NCBI GenBank assembly: GCA_905182295.1
Contig: CAJJAZ010000004.1
Location: 1 to 64,000 of the forward strand
Origin: an uncultured Flavobacteriaceae bacterium
GTDB lineage: Bacteria > Bacteroidota > Bacteroidia > Flavobacteriales > Flavobacteriaceae
Reading direction: 5' to 3'
Length of the DNA stretch: 64,000 nucleotides
Notes under the pieces: model-generated
Database searches by the model: none
What the model was told of the DNA's origin: nothing
The model's input: only the letters and a program-made list of their open reading frames with translations
Shown here: piece by piece, positions 20,076-29,124 of the stretch
How the letters are laid out: each line of letters starts with the position of its first letter
Position numbering within the stretch: the first letter of the stretch is position 1
Translations under genes and position numbers: made by a program

Positions 20076-20099
20076 TTAATCAAATAATTAATCAAAGAG
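20076..20099. repeat. two tandem 12-bp repeats TTAATCAAA(N3)
   Basis: TTAATCAAATAA / TTAATCAAAGAG; reverse complement TTTGATTAA resembles TTGGTTAA of the other set. Confidence 0.65.
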
Positions 20100-20152
20100 A
20101 TTAAAATGTTTAATATTTTAAATAAAAAGATAAACAAATTGGATAAAAGGTG

Positions 20153-20160
20153 TAGCTTTG
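20153..20160 (+). promoter_or_regulatory. -7 box upstream of the MerR/crt cluster
   Basis: TAGCTTTG fits TAnnTTTG; no TTG at 19-nt spacing, so a possibly activator- or repressor-tuned promoter. Confidence 0.45.
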
Positions 20161-20181
20161 TTTAAGTCTAAAAAACATCAA

Positions 20182-21084
20182 ATGAGTTTAGTGAAAAAGA
20201 CTTTTAGCATAAAAGATCTAGAAAACCTTTCTGGTATTAAAGCCCATACTATAAGGATTTGGGAGAAAAGATACAACCTCTTAAGTCCCGAGCGTACCCA
20301 GACAAATATCAGGTTATACAGCCTATTGAGTTTACAAAAACTCTTAAACATTTCGCTATTATATGAGAACGGACTGAAAATCTCTAAAATTGCCCAATTA
20401 AAAAATGAAGAAATCCCTCTGAAGGTTAGAGAAATTATAGACGAAAAGTCCATCAAGAACAATATGATGAATGCTTTTAAGCTATCTATGATTAATTTTG
20501 ACCAAAGCTTGTTTTACACTACTTACAACAAATTGGTTGTGGATTTAAGTTTTAGAGAAATTTTCAAAGAATATTTCATTCCATTACTTCAAGAATTGGG
20601 CTATTTATGGCAATCTAACACCATTAGTACTACCCATGAACATTTTATAACAAATCTAGTAAAACAAAAAGTATACACAAACACAGAAAAAGTGCACAGA
20701 TCTGAATATGTAGGCAACAAATCATTTGTCCTTTTTTTGCCTGAAAATGAGATTCACGAACTAGGTCTTTTATACCTCAATTATGAATTAAATCTCAGGG
20801 GGTATAAGAGTATATTCCTAGGACAAAGTGTTCCCATAGAAAACTTAGAGCCCTTAATTGCCAGTAATGAATTTGTTGAATTTATCGCTTATGTAACTGT
20901 AGAACCTTCAAAGGATAAAATCGATAAGTACCTGCGAAAATTCAAAAAGAAAATATTAGATAAAAAAAATTGTAGGCTCTCTCTTTTAGGTTTCCAAACA
21001 CAGTTTGTAGATCTAAATACAAAACCAGAAAACATAAGTATACACAGAGGTTTTGAAGAATTAATTGAAGCCTTAAATTTATAA
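20182..21084 (+). CDS. MerR-family regulator with cobalamin-binding domain (CarH/LitR-like)
   Basis: MerR HTH (FSIKDLENLSGIKAHTIRIWEKRYNLLSPERTQTNIRLYS); W-x9-EH (WQSNTISTTHEH) and ExHxxG (EIHELG). Start moved to ATG 20182. Confidence 0.9.
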   Translation: MSLVKKTFSIKDLENLSGIKAHTIRIWEKRYNLLSPERTQTNIRLYSLLSLQKLLNISLLYENGLKISKIAQLKNEEIPLKVREIIDEKSIKNNMMNAFKLSMINFDQSLFYTTYNKLVVDLSFREIFKEYFIPLLQELGYLWQSNTISTTHEHFITNLVKQKVYTNTEKVHRSEYVGNKSFVLFLPENEIHELGLLYLNYELNLRGYKSIFLGQSVPIENLEPLIASNEFVEFIAYVTVEPSKDKIDKYLRKFKKKILDKKNCRLSLLGFQTQFVDLNTKPENISIHRGFEELIEALNL

Positions 21085-21087
21085 TAA

Positions 21088-22539
21088 ATGAAACAAATTA
21101 GTATTATAGGATCTGGCTTCTCTGCACTATCTGCCGCTTGCTATTTGGCAAAAGCGGGACACAATGTGGACTTATATGAAAAAAACAATACTATTGGCGG
21201 AAGGGCCAGGCAACTAAAGAGAGAAGGCTTTACTTTTGATATGGGACCAAGCTGGTACTGGATGCCTGATGTTTTTGACAAGTTTTTTGCGGATTTTGGC
21301 AAGAAAACATCAGATTACTACCAATTGGAAAAGCTTAGTCCAGCATATAAGGTGTGTTTTAACGAGGGTCATTTAACCATTGGAGACAGTTTAGAAAAAA
21401 TTATTCAAGCCTTTGAAGAAATAGAGGTGGGTAGCGGTGTTAAATTGGAGAAATTCATTGCAGAAGCCCAAGATCATTATAGAATTGCTATAGATAAAAT
21501 AGTATTGAGACCCGGTTTATCTCCTCTCGAATTGGTTACTCCTGAAACCATTACTAGGGTAGATCGCTTCTTTAGAACTATCAGCCAAAGGGTTAGAAAA
21601 GATTTTAAGAACCCTAAATTAATAGCAACACTGGAATTTCCTGTATTGTTTTTGGGTGCAAAACCAAACCAAACACCCTCTTTTTATAGCTTTATGAATT
21701 TTGCAGATTTTGGATTGGGTACTTGGCACCCTAAAGGTGGAATGTATAAAATTGTTTTGGCTATGGAAGAATTAGCCCATTCATTAGGGGTCAATATGTA
21801 CACCAATAGTCCAGTAGATAAAATAATTGTACAGGATAAAAAAGCAGTAGGGATTTCCGTAAAAGGAAAAGATATTAAGTCTGACGTTGTGCTGAGTGGT
21901 GCAGATTATCACCATTCAGAGACGCTATTAGACCCATCTTTTAGACAATACTCAGAAGCCTATTGGGAAAAGAAAATTTTTGCCCCTTCTTCTTTGCTAT
22001 TTTACGTAGGATTCAATGAGAGAATCCCAAATGTAGAGCACCACAACCTATTCTTTGATAGTGATTTTACAAAACATGCAGAAGAAATATACGACAATGC
22101 TGTTTGGCCATCTGATCCATTATTTTATGCTAATTTCCCCTCTATTTCTGACCCCTCTATGGCTCCAGAGAATTGTGAGACAGGTTTTTTCTTGATTCCA
22201 ATTGCTCCAGACTTGGAAGACAATGAATCTTTAAGAGAAAAATATTTTGAAAAAATCATGGACAGGTTTGAATTTAAAATAGGAAAAAGCGTTCGTGAAA
22301 ATATTATCTTTAAAGAATCTTTTTGCGTGAAAGACTTTAAAGAAACTTATAACTCTTACAAAGGAAATGCCTACGGAATGGCTAATACTTTAATGCAAAC
22401 TGCTTTTTTAAGGCCAAAATTAAAAAGTAGTAGGGTACGAAATTTATATTTCACAGGCCAACTTACAGTTCCAGGACCAGGTGTTCCTCCAGCGCTTATT
22501 TCCGGTAAAATTGTAGCAGACCTTATTTCAAAAAAATAA
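21088..22539 (+). CDS. crtI: phytoene desaturase
   Basis: FAD motif GSGFSALSAACYLAKAGHNVDLYEKN, GGRARQLKREGFTFDMGPSWYWMPDVF; C-terminal GPGVPPALISGK. Confidence 0.94.
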   Translation: MKQISIIGSGFSALSAACYLAKAGHNVDLYEKNNTIGGRARQLKREGFTFDMGPSWYWMPDVFDKFFADFGKKTSDYYQLEKLSPAYKVCFNEGHLTIGDSLEKIIQAFEEIEVGSGVKLEKFIAEAQDHYRIAIDKIVLRPGLSPLELVTPETITRVDRFFRTISQRVRKDFKNPKLIATLEFPVLFLGAKPNQTPSFYSFMNFADFGLGTWHPKGGMYKIVLAMEELAHSLGVNMYTNSPVDKIIVQDKKAVGISVKGKDIKSDVVLSGADYHHSETLLDPSFRQYSEAYWEKKIFAPSSLLFYVGFNERIPNVEHHNLFFDSDFTKHAEEIYDNAVWPSDPLFYANFPSISDPSMAPENCETGFFLIPIAPDLEDNESLREKYFEKIMDRFEFKIGKSVRENIIFKESFCVKDFKETYNSYKGNAYGMANTLMQTAFLRPKLKSSRVRNLYFTGQLTVPGPGVPPALISGKIVADLISKK

Positions 22540-22544
22540 TACGG

Positions 22545-23396
22545 ATGAAAAGCCTATTTGATCAAGTTTCATATAGATGCAGTAAGCAAGTTACTGAATC
22601 ATACAGCACCTCATTTTCTCTGGCGACAAAAATGCTAGATATTAGCATAAGGCAAGACATATATAATATATATGGCTTTGTGCGGTTTGCAGACGAAATT
22701 GTAGATAGTTTTCATGATTATGACAAAGCTTTACTGTTTGAAAGGTTTGAAAATGATTTAGCGAATGCGCTCCGTGACAAGATTAGTCTAAACCCTATTT
22801 TAAATGCTTTCCAACATTCATTCCATAAATATGAAATTCCTATAGAACTGGTCACGGCCTTTATGAAAAGTATGAAAATGGATTTGACTAAAGAGGCTTA
22901 TATTACAGAAGAGGAATACAAAGAGTACATCTATGGATCTGCAGATGTTGTTGGACTCATGTGTCTAAAAGTTTTTGTCAAAGGCAACATTGTACAATAC
23001 AACGATTTAAAAGAGGCCGCCATGTCACTAGGATCTGCCTTTCAAAAGGTAAACTTTCTTAGAGATCTCAAAGCAGATTTTGAGGGACTCAATAGAACCT
23101 ACTTTCCAAACACAAACCTAAATGCCTTAGATGAAGAGGCCAAGGCAAGAATCATTGAAGAAATACAAGAAGACTTTTCAAATGGATTGGCGGGAATAGT
23201 TTTGCTTCCTAAAGAAGTTAAATTTGGGGTATATACCGCCTACATATATTATTATAAATTACTTAAGAAATTGAAGAAGACGCCGCCACTAGAAATTAAA
23301 AACAGTAGAATTAGGGTGACCAATCATCAAAAGATGGGTCTGTTGGTAAAGTCTTATTTGAGTTGTAAATTTAACTTAGTTATTAAACCTTCATAA
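22545..23396 (+). CDS. crtB: phytoene synthase
   Basis: SYSTSFSLATKML, YGFVRFADEIVD, LGSAFQKVNFLRDLKADFEGLNRTYFP. Confidence 0.94.
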   Translation: MKSLFDQVSYRCSKQVTESYSTSFSLATKMLDISIRQDIYNIYGFVRFADEIVDSFHDYDKALLFERFENDLANALRDKISLNPILNAFQHSFHKYEIPIELVTAFMKSMKMDLTKEAYITEEEYKEYIYGSADVVGLMCLKVFVKGNIVQYNDLKEAAMSLGSAFQKVNFLRDLKADFEGLNRTYFPNTNLNALDEEAKARIIEEIQEDFSNGLAGIVLLPKEVKFGVYTAYIYYYKLLKKLKKTPPLEIKNSRIRVTNHQKMGLLVKSYLSCKFNLVIKPS

Positions 23397-23405
23397 ATAA
23401 AAAAA

Positions 23406-23852
23406 ATGCATCTATTTTATTGGGCTTTATGCTTTGCTGCTACATTTTGTATCATGGAATTCATGGCTTGGTTCTCGCATAAATATATTATGCATGGATT
23501 TTTATGGCGCTTACATGAAGACCATCATAAAAAAGACCACGACAGTTGGTTCGAAAGAAATGACGCTTTCTTTATTTTCTATGCTGTCATTAGTATGGGT
23601 TTTATAATGACGGCAGAAAATACCTCTTTTTGGCAAGGATGGCCCATTGGATTGGGTATTATGGCTTATGGCTTTACTTATTTCATAGTTCATGACATCT
23701 TTATACACCAACGTTTTAAATGGTTTAGAAACGCCAATAACAAATACGCAAAAGGAATTAGAAGGGCTCATAAAATGCATCACAAACATTTAAGCAAAGA
23801 AGATGGAGAGTGCTTTGGAATGTTATTTATTCCCTTTAAATATTTCAAATAA
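23406..23852 (+). CDS. crtZ: beta-carotene hydroxylase (sterol desaturase fold)
   Basis: His clusters HKYIMHG, HEDHHKKDH, HDIFIHQR, HKMHHKH. Confidence 0.92.
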   Translation: MHLFYWALCFAATFCIMEFMAWFSHKYIMHGFLWRLHEDHHKKDHDSWFERNDAFFIFYAVISMGFIMTAENTSFWQGWPIGLGIMAYGFTYFIVHDIFIHQRFKWFRNANNKYAKGIRRAHKMHHKHLSKEDGECFGMLFIPFKYFK

Positions 23853-25330
23853 TGCAAAAAAAAGCTATAGTTATTGGCGCAGGAATTGCTGGTTTAGCTT
23901 GTAGCTTAAGATTACAAAAAAAAGGCTATAAGGTCACTGTTGTTGAGAGAAACAGCTATACTGGAGGTAAAATGCATGTGCTGAAACAGCATGGGTACAG
24001 GTTTGATCTAGGCCCATCTTTATTTACCATGCCAGAGTTAGTAGCATCGCTCTTCAAACTTCATAATACTCCTTTAGAAAAATATTTCTCTTACAAAAAG
24101 AAAGACATTATATGTCACTATTTTTGGCCAGATGGCAGCTTTTTTAAGGCATCGGCGGAGCCAGAGGAATGGATAAAAGAAGCGGCTGATTTTTTTGGAG
24201 AATCCTCTGAAATTTTGAGAAGCTATTTAGATAATAGTGCTAGAAAATATGCGCTCACTGCCCCTATCTTTTTAGAGAAATCATTGGCTGATTGGAAAAC
24301 ATACTTAAGCACAAATACACTAAAAGCTATTTTTAATCTGGGTACTTTAAATATCTTTAATACCCTTGACAAACACCATAAAGATATATTTAAAAACAAA
24401 AAGCTCATTCAATACTTCAACAGGTTTGCCACCTACAACGGCTCCTCTCCTTACAAGACTTCTGCAATCATGAGTATGATTCCTCATTTAGAAATGCATA
24501 AGGGCACCTATTTTCCAACAGAAGGCATGCATTCGATAGGACAATCGCTTTATCAATTAGCCAAAGATAAAGGTGTTCATTTTTTACTTTCAACCCCAGT
24601 GCTTAAAATTAATGTAGAAAACAATAGTGCAAAAGGCATAGAAATAGTTGTAAATGGAGCAACCCAATACTTAGAAGCAGACATAGTAGTTTCAAATGCA
24701 GACGTATTTCACACCTATGAAAAACTGCTCCCAACCATTCAAACACCTAAGAGAATTGTTCAAGAGGAAAGATCGAGTTCTGGACTCATATTCTATTGGG
24801 GTATTTCTACCTCTTTTTCTTCATTAGACCTCCATAATATTTTTTTTAGTGAAGACTACCATACCGAATTCAAAGAAATTTTTGACAAACAGACCTTACC
24901 TACTGATCCAACCATATATATAAACATCAGCTCCAAAGAAAAACCATCAGATGCCCCTAAAGGTTGTGAAAATTGGTTTGTCATGGTTAACGCACCAGCC
25001 AATCAAGGCCAAGACTGGGAGGATTTAAAGCAAAAAATGAAACAAACAATTGTCAGAAAATTATCAGATCAACTGGGTGTTAATATAGCTGACTACATCG
25101 TATATGAAGAAATTTTAGACCCAATTGGTATAGAAAAAAATACCAGTGCATACCAAGGAGCCCTTTACGGCACTTCTAGTAATGACCCCAAAGCGGCATT
25201 TTTAAGACAATCAAATAAAAGTCATATTGAGAATTTATATTTTTGCGGTGGATCTGCACATCCTGGAGGTGGGATTCCGCTGTGTCTCCACAGTGCCAAA
25301 ATTACAGCAGATCTAATTCCGGCGCTTTAG
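23852..25330 (+). CDS. crtD: CrtD-type carotenoid 3,4-desaturase (CrtI superfamily)
   Basis: GAGIAGLACSLRLQKKGYKVTVVERN; YFWPDGSFFKASAEPEEW; second CrtI-like paralogue next to cruF; TAATG overlap with crtZ. Confidence 0.75.
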   Translation: MQKKAIVIGAGIAGLACSLRLQKKGYKVTVVERNSYTGGKMHVLKQHGYRFDLGPSLFTMPELVASLFKLHNTPLEKYFSYKKKDIICHYFWPDGSFFKASAEPEEWIKEAADFFGESSEILRSYLDNSARKYALTAPIFLEKSLADWKTYLSTNTLKAIFNLGTLNIFNTLDKHHKDIFKNKKLIQYFNRFATYNGSSPYKTSAIMSMIPHLEMHKGTYFPTEGMHSIGQSLYQLAKDKGVHFLLSTPVLKINVENNSAKGIEIVVNGATQYLEADIVVSNADVFHTYEKLLPTIQTPKRIVQEERSSSGLIFYWGISTSFSSLDLHNIFFSEDYHTEFKEIFDKQTLPTDPTIYINISSKEKPSDAPKGCENWFVMVNAPANQGQDWEDLKQKMKQTIVRKLSDQLGVNIADYIVYEEILDPIGIEKNTSAYQGALYGTSSNDPKAAFLRQSNKSHIENLYFCGGSAHPGGGIPLCLHSAKITADLIPAL

Positions 25331-25449
25331 TAAATGCCTAAAAATAAATGACCTAAAATTCCATATTTAAATTTAACTGAATATAATATCATTGAATTAA
25401 CTACCCTTAAAAAAAAGCCTTTAACAGATGTTAAGGCGACAAAAATTAC

Positions 25450-26100
25450 ATGAAAAAGACTACTGCCAGACAAATTGAACCGAAAACAAGTTTTGCTATT
25501 GGATTGATTTGGCTATTCAATATTACTGCAATCATAGGCATTGGTCTGGGATTTCAAGAGTGGTTTATTGAGAAAACATATGTAAATATGCTTCTTTACA
25601 CCGTTTTTTTAATCGCCTTATTTCCAGTAAATACATCTAGAAATATCTTTCTTTTCACCATAGCATGTCTAATCGGCATGTCTAGTGAATGGATAGGTGT
25701 GCATACCTCTTGGCTATTCGGCAGCTATTACTACGGAGAAAATTTAGGTATTAAATTAGGGGGAGTGCCGCTACTTATTGGTGTAAATTGGGCAGTACTT
25801 AGTCTAATCTCGGCAGATCTTGTAAAAAAATTAAACACCTCTAAATACTATAAAGCACTACTTGCTGCAAGTCTCATGGTGGGCTTAGACCTATTAATGG
25901 AATACGCAGCGCCTTCGCTAGACTTTTGGTACTTTGACGGAGAAATAGTTCCAATAAAAAACTACCTAAGCTGGTTTGCGGTGGCTTTTATAATTCAGCG
26001 CATCATAAACGACAGCTACACCGATGGAAATCGAAAGTATTCGTTGCACCTACTACTGAGCCAGTACGCTTTTTTTACCGCTTATTTATTGCTTCAATAA
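25450..26100 (+). CDS. cruF: carotenoid biosynthesis protein, CruF/DUF422 family (1',2'-hydratase)
   Basis: EWIGVHTSWLFGSYYYGENLGIKLGGVPLLIGVNW; IVPIKNYLSWF; polytopic membrane protein. Confidence 0.75.
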   Translation: MKKTTARQIEPKTSFAIGLIWLFNITAIIGIGLGFQEWFIEKTYVNMLLYTVFLIALFPVNTSRNIFLFTIACLIGMSSEWIGVHTSWLFGSYYYGENLGIKLGGVPLLIGVNWAVLSLISADLVKKLNTSKYYKALLAASLMVGLDLLMEYAAPSLDFWYFDGEIVPIKNYLSWFAVAFIIQRIINDSYTDGNRKYSLHLLLSQYAFFTAYLLLQ

Positions 26101-26640
26101 AGAAGACAAGCCCGCAGTAAAATCAGGTTTATCCCAATCACTAATTCGCGAGGTTTCTACCACTATATTACCTTTTGCGCTAATGACATAGCTGGTTCCT
26201 AATGCCATACTTTTAAATGGACTTTTATCTTTCACTACCCTATAAGTAATAGGAAATGAAAAGTCTTGGTTTTTAATGAACTGCTCTACAGGATCACGCT
26301 CCTCATCTGTAACAATAAGGAACACAATGTGATTACCAAAACGTTTATAAAGCCTTTCAATACTCTCAAGTGAAGCTTTCGAAGGCAAATGCCAAGACGC
26401 CCAAAATGACACAAAAATAACCTTGCCTTTAGATTGTTCCAAAGAAAAAAAATCCCATTCCTTGTCTTTTAACCTCCATTGATAGGTAGGGATTTCATAT
26501 TGATCTTCTATACTTAAAAAGCGGGGCGTTGGTGCCAGAAATTTGGTCAATAATAATTTACCTTGGCTCCCCAGTGGTGAATACATGAGTAACAACACTA
26601 GCCCAATAGCTATAAGTATGAGAGCAGATTTTAACTTCAT
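26086..26640 (-). CDS. TlpA-like thioredoxin-fold protein lacking the CxxC motif
   Basis: VIFVSFWASWHLPSKASLESIERLYK aligns with the family motif WA(S/T)WCPPC; cis-Pro region replaced by GTSYVI. Start at MKLKSALIL. Confidence 0.8.
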   Translation of the reverse strand: MKLKSALILIAIGLVLLLMYSPLGSQGKLLLTKFLAPTPRFLSIEDQYEIPTYQWRLKDKEWDFFSLEQSKGKVIFVSFWASWHLPSKASLESIERLYKRFGNHIVFLIVTDEERDPVEQFIKNQDFSFPITYRVVKDKSPFKSMALGTSYVISAKGNIVVETSRISDWDKPDFTAGLSSLLKQ

Positions 26641-26651
26641 AGTATAAAAAT

Positions 26652-26687
26652 AAAAAAACACTCCAAACAATATGGAGCGTTTTTTTA
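26652..26687 (-). terminator. terminator after acnA
   Basis: AACACTCCA/TGGAGCGTT hairpin with T tract on the minus strand. Confidence 0.7.
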
Positions 26688-26709
26688 AAAATGATTGCAC
26701 TACTTATAC

Positions 26710-28977
26710 TTAAGCAGCATTCTCTTTTTTGATTACGTTTAAAGCAGATCCTGCTCTAAACCAACCTATCTGTGAATCATTATAAGTGTGATTTACTTGA
26801 ATGGTGTGAGCAGTTCCATCTGCGTGTTTAATCTCTATAGTCAAAGGTTGCCCAGCTTTAAATGAAGCAATATCTACAAAGTTAAAAGTGTCTTCTTCTT
26901 TGATTAAATCGTAATCAGACTCATTAACAAAAGTCAAGCCTAACATTCCTTGCTTTTTAAGGTTTGTTTCGTGAATACGCGCAAAAGATTTTACAAGCAC
27001 TCCCGCAACACCTAAATGTCTTGGTTGCATTGCTGCATGCTCTCTTGAAGAACCTTCTCCGTAATTATGGTCACCTACTACTATGGTTTTAATGCCAGCC
27101 GCTTTATAAGCCCTTTGTGCGTCAGGCACACCCATGTATTCACCAGTGAGCTGATTTTTTACAAAATTTGTTTTCTGATTAAAAGCATTCACTGCTCCAA
27201 TCAGGGTGTTGTTGGCAATATTATCTAAATGACCTCTAAAACGCAACCATGGACCTGCCATAGAAATGTGATCAGTAGTACATTTACCCTGAGCTTTGAT
27301 CAAGAGTTTCACCTCAGCCAAACTTTCGTTTTCAATTGGCTGGAAAGGTGCTAATAATTGTAATCTTTCTGAAGTAGGACTCACTTTAACTGAAACAACA
27401 GAACCATCTTCATCGGGAGCAATAAATCCAGCATCTTCTACTGCAAAACCATTTACTGGTAATTCAATACCTAAAGGCATATCTAATTTAACCGCTTCCC
27501 CATCTTCATTGATTAATGTGTCATTCATTGGATCGAAATCTAACCTTCCTGAGATCGCTATGGCTGCGACCATTTCAGGTGAACCAACAAAGGCATGGGT
27601 ATTTGGATTACCATCTGCACGTTTAGAGAAGTTTCTATTAAAAGAATGTACTATGGTATTCTTCTCATCGCCTTTAAGATCACTTCTATCCCATTGCCCA
27701 ATACATGGACCGCAAGCATTGGTAAATATAGTAGCACCTACATCTTCAAAAATCTGAAGTAATCCGTCTCTTTCCGCTGTGAATCTAATCTGTTCAGAAC
27801 CTGGGTTAATACCAAAATCAGACTTAGGCTTAATCTTCTTATCAATCGCCTGTTTAGCAATCGAAGCCGCTCTTGTCAAATCTTCATAGGAAGAGTTGGT
27901 ACAAGACCCGATCAATCCCCAATCTACTTTTAAAGGCCAATCATTGGCCTTAGCTTTCTCTCCTAATTCTCCTACAGGAGTGGCAAGATCTGGCGTAAAA
28001 GGACCATTTAAATGAGGCTTTAAAGTATTTAAATCTATTTCTATAATCTCATCAAAGTATTTTTCTGGGTGTGCATACACTTCTGGATCTGCAGTAAGGT
28101 GTGCTTTAACTTCATTTGCAGCGTCTGCCACATCATTTCTATCTGTAGCCCTTAAATAACGTTCCATAGAGGCGTCATAACCAAAGGTAGACGTGGTGGC
28201 TCCTATTTCTGCACCCATGTTACATATGGTTCCTTTACCTGTACAAGACAAGTTTAGTGCACCTTCTCCAAAATATTCGACAATGGCACCAGTACCTCCT
28301 TTAACAGTCAGTATTCCTGCTACTTTAAGAATAACATCTTTGGCAGAAGTCCAACCAGAAATATTACCGGTTAACTTTACGCCTATCAATTTTGGGAATT
28401 TCAATTCCCAAGCCATTCCAGCCATTACATCTACTGCGTCTGCTCCACCTACTCCAATAGCTAACATTCCAAGACCACCTGCGTTAACAGTATGTGAATC
28501 TGTACCAATCATCATTCCTCCAGGGAAAGCGTAATTTTCTAAAACTACCTGATGAATAATACCAGCTCCAGGCTTCCAAAAACCAATACCGTATTTGTTG
28601 GATACAGATTCTAAGAAATTAAATACCTCTTCACTGGTGGCATTGGCCACTTTTAAATCTACAACTGCACCACTTTTAGCTTGAATGAGATGGTCACAAT
28701 GAACTGTTGTAGGTACCGCAACTTTTGGTTTACCAGCCTGCATAAATTGCAACAAAGCCATTTGTGCAGTAGCATCTTGACAGGCAATTCTATCTGGCGC
28801 AAAATCCACATAGTCTTTACCTCTGGTAAAAGCTTTATTTGGTGTGCCATTCCATAAATGGCTATATAATATCTTTTCAGACAAAGTTAAGGGTCTCCCC
28901 ACTAATTCACGCGCTTGATCTACACGCTCTGCCATTTGGGAATACACCCCTTTGATCATATCTATGTCAAATGCCAT
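26710..28977 (-). CDS. acnA: aconitate hydratase
   Basis: [64 protein letters not shown]. Confidence 0.96.
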   Translation of the reverse strand: MAFDIDMIKGVYSQMAERVDQARELVGRPLTLSEKILYSHLWNGTPNKAFTRGKDYVDFAPDRIACQDATAQMALLQFMQAGKPKVAVPTTVHCDHLIQAKSGAVVDLKVANATSEEVFNFLESVSNKYGIGFWKPGAGIIHQVVLENYAFPGGMMIGTDSHTVNAGGLGMLAIGVGGADAVDVMAGMAWELKFPKLIGVKLTGNISGWTSAKDVILKVAGILTVKGGTGAIVEYFGEGALNLSCTGKGTICNMGAEIGATTSTFGYDASMERYLRATDRNDVADAANEVKAHLTADPEVYAHPEKYFDEIIEIDLNTLKPHLNGPFTPDLATPVGELGEKAKANDWPLKVDWGLIGSCTNSSYEDLTRAASIAKQAIDKKIKPKSDFGINPGSEQIRFTAERDGLLQIFEDVGATIFTNACGPCIGQWDRSDLKGDEKNTIVHSFNRNFSKRADGNPNTHAFVGSPEMVAAIAISGRLDFDPMNDTLINEDGEAVKLDMPLGIELPVNGFAVEDAGFIAPDEDGSVVSVKVSPTSERLQLLAPFQPIENESLAEVKLLIKAQGKCTTDHISMAGPWLRFRGHLDNIANNTLIGAVNAFNQKTNFVKNQLTGEYMGVPDAQRAYKAAGIKTIVVGDHNYGEGSSREHAAMQPRHLGVAGVLVKSFARIHETNLKKQGMLGLTFVNESDYDLIKEEDTFNFVDIASFKAGQPLTIEIKHADGTAHTIQVNHTYNDSQIGWFRAGSALNVIKKENAA

Positions 28978-29124
28978 TCGATTTTGGTATTTAAGTTAAT
29001 GCTTGTAAAAATAGTAAAAAGTGAGGAGTTCAGTAGCAAGAAATCGTTTTCGAAAGAGGTTTATTAAAATATTATTAAGAAACAGTCGTGTTTTTAATAA
29101 ATCATCAACAAACAATAGGAGAAA

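Noticed and set aside
23852-25330. Second CrtI-like gene as a recent duplication of crtI
   Set aside because: The two proteins differ throughout; it reads as an ancient CrtD-type paralogue rather than a local duplication.
25380-25449. GCCTTTAAC-AGAT-GTTAAGGC hairpin before cruF as a terminator
   Set aside because: Bulged stem with no T tract downstream; the CDS starts soon after. May be a weak regulatory stem but not supportable.
27296-27757. 153-aa plus-strand ORF antisense to acnA
   Set aside because: Shadow ORF of a strongly coding gene; low-complexity composition with no recognisable motif.
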